Shown one piece after another: positions 7,325-13,100 of a stretch of DNA of 14,557 nt. The stretch comes from Syntrophorhabdaceae bacterium PtaU1.Bin034 (GTDB lineage Bacteria; Desulfobacterota_G; Syntrophorhabdia; Syntrophorhabdales; WCHB1-27): assembly GCA_002067405.1 (NCBI GenBank), contig MVRP01000092.1, forward strand, positions 1-14,557, in the 5' to 3' direction. The notes under the pieces are model-generated. The model searched no databases and had not been told where the DNA came from. It worked only from the letters and a program-made list of their open reading frames with translations. A program made the translations under genes and the position numbers. How positions within the stretch are numbered: the stretch's first letter is position 1; every line of letters starts with the position of its first letter.

Positions 7325-8080
7325 ATGAGACTCGTTCACGCAAAAGCAGTATGCCTGTCACTCGTTGCCCTTTTTCTCTTTTCCTCATGCGCATCAATGT
7401 TGCCGGATCCCAATACCATTACGACCGAAGAGGAACGGATCGCGGCGAGAAATAAATGTATGGTCATGTACACCGGCGCAGGTGCAGTCGGCGGCGCTCT
7501 TATCGGCGGGCTGATAGGCGGCGACTGGAAAAGCGCCGGCATCGGTGCTGCGGCAGGCGGTGCAATCGGCTTTGCCTACGCGTGGGGCAAATGCCTCTCT
7601 CTCTACTCTACCCTGAAAAGTCAGCCGGCGGCGAATTATGCGCAGACCGTGCAGCAGACGAACTACAAGCCTTCCCAGGGTAATGTCACGAAGATACAGA
7701 ATTTCACCTTAACACCGGTAGGCGTGCAGCCGGGCGGCGCTGTCAAAATGAACGGTTCTTATTATGTTCTTGCACCCGAGGGCGCAAAAGAGATGAAGGT
7801 CACGGAGACAAGGGTGGTGAAATTCTATGATCCTTCAAAAAGGCAATGGGTTGATCTTGGCCAAGTGGACCAGGAAATAACGGCTGCGCCGGGACAGAGG
7901 AAGGCAGACGGCAATTTCGATATCCCGAAAGACGTGCCCGAGGGCCAGTACAAAATAGCTTTCAAGGTAGCTGCAGAGGGCAAAGAGGATGTCGTTGAAA
8001 GGGATTTGACGGTGAAAAAAGGGCTGGCAATGGGTCAGATAACAATCGCCTCGATGACCCCCGGTTACCTTTACAGATAG
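7325..8080 (+). CDS. Glycine-zipper lipoprotein with C-terminal beta domain
   Basis: A 251-residue protein. Its GGAGG ribosome site overlaps the stop region of the preceding gene, so the two are tightly coupled. The leader ends in FSSC, making Cys22 the probable lipidation site. Residues 51-88 form a glycine zipper (GAGAVGGALIGGLIGG, then SAGIGAAAGGAIGFAYAWG), a pattern of paired membrane-associated helices seen in outer-membrane lipoproteins of the SlyB/17-kDa type. Residues 121-231 are a beta domain ending PEGQYKIAFKV...VERDLTV, related in appearance to the lipoprotein at 3989-4582. Two further cysteines flank the zipper (Cys45, Cys90) and could form a disulfide. It probably anchors or assembles the protease system at the envelope. 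No enzymatic motif is seen. Confidence 0.82.
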   Translation: MRLVHAKAVCLSLVALFLFSSCASMLPDPNTITTEEERIAARNKCMVMYTGAGAVGGALIGGLIGGDWKSAGIGAAAGGAIGFAYAWGKCLSLYSTLKSQPAANYAQTVQQTNYKPSQGNVTKIQNFTLTPVGVQPGGAVKMNGSYYVLAPEGAKEMKVTETRVVKFYDPSKRQWVDLGQVDQEITAAPGQRKADGNFDIPKDVPEGQYKIAFKVAAEGKEDVVERDLTVKKGLAMGQITIASMTPGYLYR

Positions 8081-8101
8081 ATAACGCAGGAGAGGTAGCC
8101 G

Positions 8102-9349
8102 ATGAAGAAGACATTCGGTTGGCTGGCCGTTGTTCTGCTCATCGTGATGGCCGCAGCGGGCTTCGTGTCTGCCACGCCTGCTCCCGTGACCGATGAGCAT
8201 ATAAATCACATCAACCGCTTATTCGGACAGTCCTCCATTACCGGGGGTTACGTTGAGTTTGACCGGTACGGACGCCTGCAGCTGAAGGGCGAGTACGCGG
8301 ATGAAAGGCAGGTCGACGCGGCTTTCTCGATCGCCCAGCAGGTGGTGGGTGTCAAATGGGTATCGCCGGTCACGCCCGAAAATATAAAAGTCAAAGAATG
8401 GGAAAAGAAGATCGGAGGGCTGTTCCAAAGGGCCGGTATTGTCTCTCCGGAGTCGATACCCGGTGCGCCGGGTCCCGTCCGCAACCGCTACGCACTCGTC
8501 GTGGGCGTGGGGCAGTTCAAGTTCGGCATCACCCCACTGCAGTATACGGTGCGGGATGCGACAAGCTTCTACCACTTCCTGTCCGACCCGAACAGGGCGG
8601 GGTTCCCGAGGAACAACATTTATTTTCTTACCGATCAGAATGCCACCCGTCAGAATATCGCCCGGTGCCTTGATGCGATCAGGAACGCAGCGGGGGCCGA
8701 TGACCTTGTCGTGATCTACATGAGCAGCCACGGCACCCCTCCCGACAAGTTCGGCGGTGTCCATGTCGTCTCCTACGATACGGAAGTAAAACCGAGGGAA
8801 CGGGTCTGGCACACAGCGGTGACCGAGACCATGCTCAAGGAATTCGTGGAGAGTCTCAGGGCGAAAAGGCTCGTCATGGTTCTCGATACCTGCTACAGCA
8901 ACGGGGCGTACCGGGGTATCCCGGGCTTTCTCCCCCCCGGCGGCAAGAGCCTCGGTGTTGATACGGACGACGAGGGTTACGGCCTGTCAAAGGCGTATGG
9001 GAAGAGGGTCTTCGGCGCGAAGGATATCGTGCTGGAAGACGAGCCGAAGCCTAAGGTTGCGGGCCGGGCGAAAAGTATGGACAACCAGGACGGGTACGGA
9101 AAAGTCCTGATCGGCGCAAGCAGCGCCGGCGAAAAATCGTGGGAGTCCGATACGCTCAAGAACAGCGTTTTCACGTACTATTTCGTTGATGGGCTTCAGA
9201 GGCATCAGGGTTCGGTAAAGGATGCCTTCTTCTACGCGAAGCCTCTCGTCGACAGGAGGGTGAAACAGGAGAAAGGGGTGGAAATCAGCCAGACACCACA
9301 GGCACAGGCCACCAATCAGGACTGGAATATGCGTTTTATGAAAAGATGA
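8102..9349 (+). CDS. Exported caspase-like (peptidase C14, clan CD) protease with BON-like N-terminal domain
   Basis: A 415-residue protein with an AGGAGAGG ribosome site. Residues 1-24 are a typical signal peptide (MKKTFGWLAV..., cleavage near VSA), so it acts outside the cytoplasm. Residues about 30-97 resemble a BON domain (GGYVEFDRYGRLQLKGEYADE, then an Ala-rich helix and VVGVKWV). The caspase fold runs from about 128: RYALVVGVGQFK, LQYTVRDATSFYHFL, NIYFLTDQNATRQNI, then DLVVIYMSSHGT with catalytic His210 and RLVMVLDTCYSNG with catalytic Cys264. The second half resumes at VLIGASSAGEKSWES (335-349). The stretch between (about 275-333) is the place of the inter-subunit linker and contains KDIVLED at 307-313, the peptide found twice in the DUF4384 partner. 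Both catalytic residues are present, so activity is expected; cleavage specificity cannot be read from sequence. Confidence 0.9.
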   Translation: MKKTFGWLAVVLLIVMAAAGFVSATPAPVTDEHINHINRLFGQSSITGGYVEFDRYGRLQLKGEYADERQVDAAFSIAQQVVGVKWVSPVTPENIKVKEWEKKIGGLFQRAGIVSPESIPGAPGPVRNRYALVVGVGQFKFGITPLQYTVRDATSFYHFLSDPNRAGFPRNNIYFLTDQNATRQNIARCLDAIRNAAGADDLVVIYMSSHGTPPDKFGGVHVVSYDTEVKPRERVWHTAVTETMLKEFVESLRAKRLVMVLDTCYSNGAYRGIPGFLPPGGKSLGVDTDDEGYGLSKAYGKRVFGAKDIVLEDEPKPKVAGRAKSMDNQDGYGKVLIGASSAGEKSWESDTLKNSVFTYYFVDGLQRHQGSVKDAFFYAKPLVDRRVKQEKGVEISQTPQAQATNQDWNMRFMKR

Positions 9350-9380
9350 TCACGTTCCTTAATTAAAGGAGGAGAATTTC

Positions 9381-10007
9381 ATGAAAAAAGAGTTTTTTGT
9401 TTTGTCTTTAGCCGCGGTGCTTGTGTGCGGCGCCTTTTACGGCTGTCAGCAGCAGCCCCAGGCCCCGGCTCCAGCCCCTGCACCTCCACCGCAGGCTGCC
9501 CCCGCTCCTGCACCCACGGCTGCCCAGCCTCCCGCGGCAGCACCGGCGGCCGGTGAACCAAGTCAGGATGTGAAGGCGCATCTGAAACAGGGTATGTCTT
9601 ATGTAAGCGTTGCAAAAAGCTCCGGTTCACCCGCAGCTTTCAACGAGAATATCGGGAATGCAATAAACGAGTTTTCGAATGCAATCAATAAGGACGCCGG
9701 CTACGCAGAGGCGTATTCGAACCGGGCGGTCGCCTACATGCTCCAGAAGAAGTACAACAAGGCCCTGGACGACCTGAAAAAGGCCAAAGAGCTGAAGCCC
9801 GAGAGTGCATCGATCCGCTACAACCTTGCCTCGGTCCATTCTCTTATGGGTGACGTCGATTACGGTCTGGACGAGCTGGATGAGGCCCTCGCGAAGGGCT
9901 TCAATGATTATGATTCGCTCAGGAGAGACCCTGACATCAATAACCTGAGGAAACACAAAGAGTACCAGAAGATCCTGGAGAAGTATAAAGTCTTCATCGT
10001 GAAATAG
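9381..10007 (+). CDS. TPR-repeat lipoprotein with Pro/Ala-rich linker
   Basis: A 208-residue protein, last gene of the operon, 31 bases after the peptidase, with an AAAGGAGGAG ribosome site. The leader ends YGC, with Cys22 the probable lipid-modified residue. Residues 23-58 are almost entirely Gln, Pro and Ala, a spacer that holds the domain away from the membrane. Two tetratricopeptide repeats are clear: about 108-141 (AEAYSNRAVAYMLQKKYNKALDDLKKAKELKP) and 142-175 (ASIRYNLASVHSLMGDVDYGLDELDEAL), with a possible degenerate one before (EFSNAINKDAGY). The end, LRRDPDINNLRKHKEYQKIL, is the usual C-terminal cap of TPR and ankyrin-like modules. TPRs bind partner peptides, so it may be the scaffold that presents substrates or partners to the caspase. 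Confidence 0.86.
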   Translation: MKKEFFVLSLAAVLVCGAFYGCQQQPQAPAPAPAPPPQAAPAPAPTAAQPPAAAPAAGEPSQDVKAHLKQGMSYVSVAKSSGSPAAFNENIGNAINEFSNAINKDAGYAEAYSNRAVAYMLQKKYNKALDDLKKAKELKPESASIRYNLASVHSLMGDVDYGLDELDEALAKGFNDYDSLRRDPDINNLRKHKEYQKILEKYKVFIVK

Positions 10008-10051
10008 GGAGTCTGGCCCAAGCCACGTTTACAGACTTTTCAGAGAGGGTG

Positions 10052-10088
10052 ATGCGAGGCCATGTTTCTTGTGGTCTCGCATTTTTTT
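10052..10088 (+). terminator. Strong rho-independent terminator closing the caspase operon
   Basis: ATGCGAGGCCA (10052-10062) pairs with TGGTCTCGCAT (10072-10082) over 11 positions with one G-T wobble, around a 9-base loop, followed by seven T residues (10082-10088). It lies 44 bases after the TPR gene stop, so the four-gene operon very likely ends here and the giant gene downstream has its own promoter. Confidence 0.88.
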
Positions 10089-10170
10089 GATCGTTTCTGC
10101 ACCGCGAGAGGGAAGAGCTACCGGGTATCATCTTGCCGAGTTTGAAAAAGAGGAGTTACACCCTTGTTCC

Positions 10171-10176
10171 AAGGAG
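10171..10176 (+). promoter_or_regulatory. Ribosome binding site for the giant secreted protein
   Basis: AAGGAG lies 7 bases before the ATG at 10184. A nearer ATG at 10180 is only 3 bases away and in a different frame that closes soon, so 10184 is the start used. Confidence 0.82.
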
Positions 10177-10183
10177 ATAATGC

Positions 10184-13100
10184 ATGAACAGCCGTTCTTA
10201 TCCCGCCTTACGTTTCACCGTTTCGCTTGCTTTTGTCTTTCTATTCTCCATTCTCGCGCCCTTCGTTCACGCGCAGGAGGCGAGTGTCGCGGAGAAGGTG
10301 GTCAATCGCTTTCTCGCTACCGGCCAAGTGAGTCAACGCGATCTCCTTCTGCTGATGTCCCAGCCGAAAGAGTTCCTCAGATATCAGCAGGCGCTTAAGG
10401 CCGCGGCGCCGGAACTCGAACATATGGCCCTCGGCATAAGAAGGGTCGTGTTCCAGAATGCGCTCGAGCGGCTTGCGGCAAAGGCAGCAAAGGAAGGAAC
10501 GGTGGTCCAGGCCGTTATCGCGCTCGGTTCATGGGCAGACGCACTGAACGCGGGGGATATGGACATCATCGTCACAGGCGGTCAGCCGGCGGCCAAGGAG
10601 TTCAACCAGCTTCTCCATGAGGAGGTAGAACGGATTTTCCGACAGGAAGGGGATGACGTCTGCCGGGAAGCCTTCTCCAAAGGCGCCCGCTTTACCCTGG
10701 AGACCTTTGAGATCTATGTTTCGACGCTGGAAGACTTCGGCTACGAGACTCTCAAGCAGGCGTACAAGGATGCGGTGGCCATTGCCGCGAAAGAGGGCGA
10801 AGCTGCCGGTGCTGCTTACCTCGAAAGCGCTGCCGATCCGATCCTCAGAAGGAACCTGAACGCCCAGCGTTTTGCCGCAGTCCAGAAGGAGTACTATCCG
10901 GGCGCGTCGGGTCAGGATTTTGTCAGAGAGTATTTCAACAAGAAGGGAAAGTCGAGAACCTGGCGGGTAGGCGACAACTTACGCACCGACGATGCATGGG
11001 ACAAAGGTATGACGGTCGATAAGCTCAAGAAGGCCATGATCAGGGATTTGGGCCTCTCCGTGCGACAATCGTCCGGTGCTTTCAAATTCCCCGTCATTGC
11101 CGATGAACTTGTCCAGTGGGGAGAAAGGGCGAAACTGGGCGCCAGGGAGCAGGCAAAAGGACTGGTGAGGGCCTATGAAGCGCGTCCGAAAGGATACCTC
11201 GGTCTGTTTACCGAGGAGCAGGATCGTCTTCTGCGCACTGCCCGTATGGTTGCGGATGCGGAGAGAGAGAACGTTGCCTTCATCAAAAATGCCCTGCGAT
11301 CCAACGGTTTCTTCACCGAGGAGGCCTTTTCCCAGGCCGGTGAGGCCATGCTATGGGACCTCACCAAGGCAAGCAACAACGAGGCTTTTATAATAATTGT
11401 CGATAACCAGAAGGCCGCCATTGAAGCAACAAAGGCAGGCAGACACGTAGAGGCGGAGTATCGTCGCATCAAGGACTACATGATGAGCAACGAACAGCTT
11501 GCGGGGTACAGCAAGCTCAAGCCGGAGCACCTGAAGGGACTCGCCAAGGATTTCGAGGCTCAAGCATCCAAGCTTTCCGAGGCAGCAAGAAAGGCGTCCT
11601 ATTTGGATGAGATGGCTGCTCTTCTTGAATACATGGCCGAGGGGACAGTTAAAGGCAAAGGCCAAGCAATAGATATGCTGGTGAAGCTCCTCGATCTTGC
11701 AAAGCAGCAGAAGCGGCTGACCTCCGAGGTCTATGACCAGGCCGTCGCCCTTGCCCGCGCCGAAAAAGAACTCCCTTCCGATATCGAACAGGTTGTCGCC
11801 GTGTTAAGGCGGGACCTTTCCGACCTGGCGAGCATACGCGCCCTCTCGCCGGCATCGGACACCATGGCGAACTGCATCGGCACTTCATCACTTTTTACCA
11901 AGGGCCAACTCGTTTACACCAAAGAGCTGGAGGAACTCGTTACCGAAATCGGCAAGCTGAGTGACGTAGAGCTTCTCCGGCTTGGTTTTAAGAACAGCGA
12001 AATAGCCCTTCTCAAGGAGATCAATGCCGCACAAAAGCAGGGCGTGCGGCTTGCCGCCGTAGGTGAGGCCCTCAAAAAGGCATCGCCCAAGAACTGGAGG
12101 ACGGTGCTCAAAGGCTTCATTGAGGAGGCCAGAAAGACGGCCCCCGGATATCTTGCCTTCGGAAGCGGTTTCGCCCTCTGGCAAGTCTGGAAGATTGCAA
12201 ATGACCCGTCAATACCCGAATCGGAGCAGACCAAGTACCTGGGGGACGCGATTTACGGCGCTTTTCCTACAGTCGGCCTCATGTTCGACGGCATACCCAT
12301 GGCTGCTGTGAGCTTTTCGGCAGGGGGTGAGGTTGACAAGGCTGCCCTCGCCCAGGGAATCGGTCTTTCCGTCCTGGAGATCGTCGGAATCACGAACCCG
12401 GTTGTCGGCCTGACTGCCCTCGCCGTGTATGTCGGGGCAACGGTCACAGTGAGCATGTTACAAGCAGACAGTGACCGTCGTTTCGTTCAGGCCCTCTATG
12501 ATGCATACGACGACAACACCCTGAAGATCCAGGGGGGTGGGAAGCGAAGCTTCGACGTCATGGGACTTCAGCTTCTGTTCGACCCGACAACCAGGCAGCC
12601 TATCATCAATCATTCTGCGGCATTCAAAGAGCTTTACACGAAGGACGGAGATGTCCTTCTTGATACGGGCGAAGGCCGAAAGCCTTACGACACGAAAATC
12701 AACGCCGCAATAAGGGATTATGCGAAGCGATACGTATGGGATTCGAACAACGACCTGAAGGTCTGGGCACAAGCGGTCAGGAACTATTTCCCCGGGCTCG
12801 ATCTTGATCAGGTTGAATCCTGGAATCTCGGAGAGGTAAGCGCCCAGGCTCCGGAGGTCGCCGCCAATCAGTTTAAGGTCGGTGCCAGGCTGGTGCGCAG
12901 ATATCTCAACCAGCGGGATCTCCTTGTAGAGGCGACGCTTCGCCAGCTGCGAGGCAGGATCAACGATATGAAGGAGACCGTACAGTCGACGGACGACTGG
13001 GAAAGGGAGCTTGCCGACATAGAGAAAACCCTTGCCGTGGAAGGGAAGATCGTTCCGAATGCGAAAGCCGAGCAGGCGAGTTTTCTCGGCTGGGCATGGG

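Noticed and set aside
8219..8812. 197-codon minus-strand frame inside the protease gene
   Set aside because: Shadow of the caspase-like gene, whose catalytic motifs are all in the plus frame.
9466..9552. CC/GC-rich repeated bases in the TPR lipoprotein gene as a DNA repeat
   Set aside because: It is low-complexity coding for a Pro/Ala linker, not an independent repeat element.
10069..10398. 109-codon plus-strand frame at the start of the giant gene
   Set aside because: Its better start (ATG at 10180) is only 3 bases from the Shine-Dalgarno site, and the frame starts inside the terminator otherwise. The overlapping frame from 10184 has the signal peptide.
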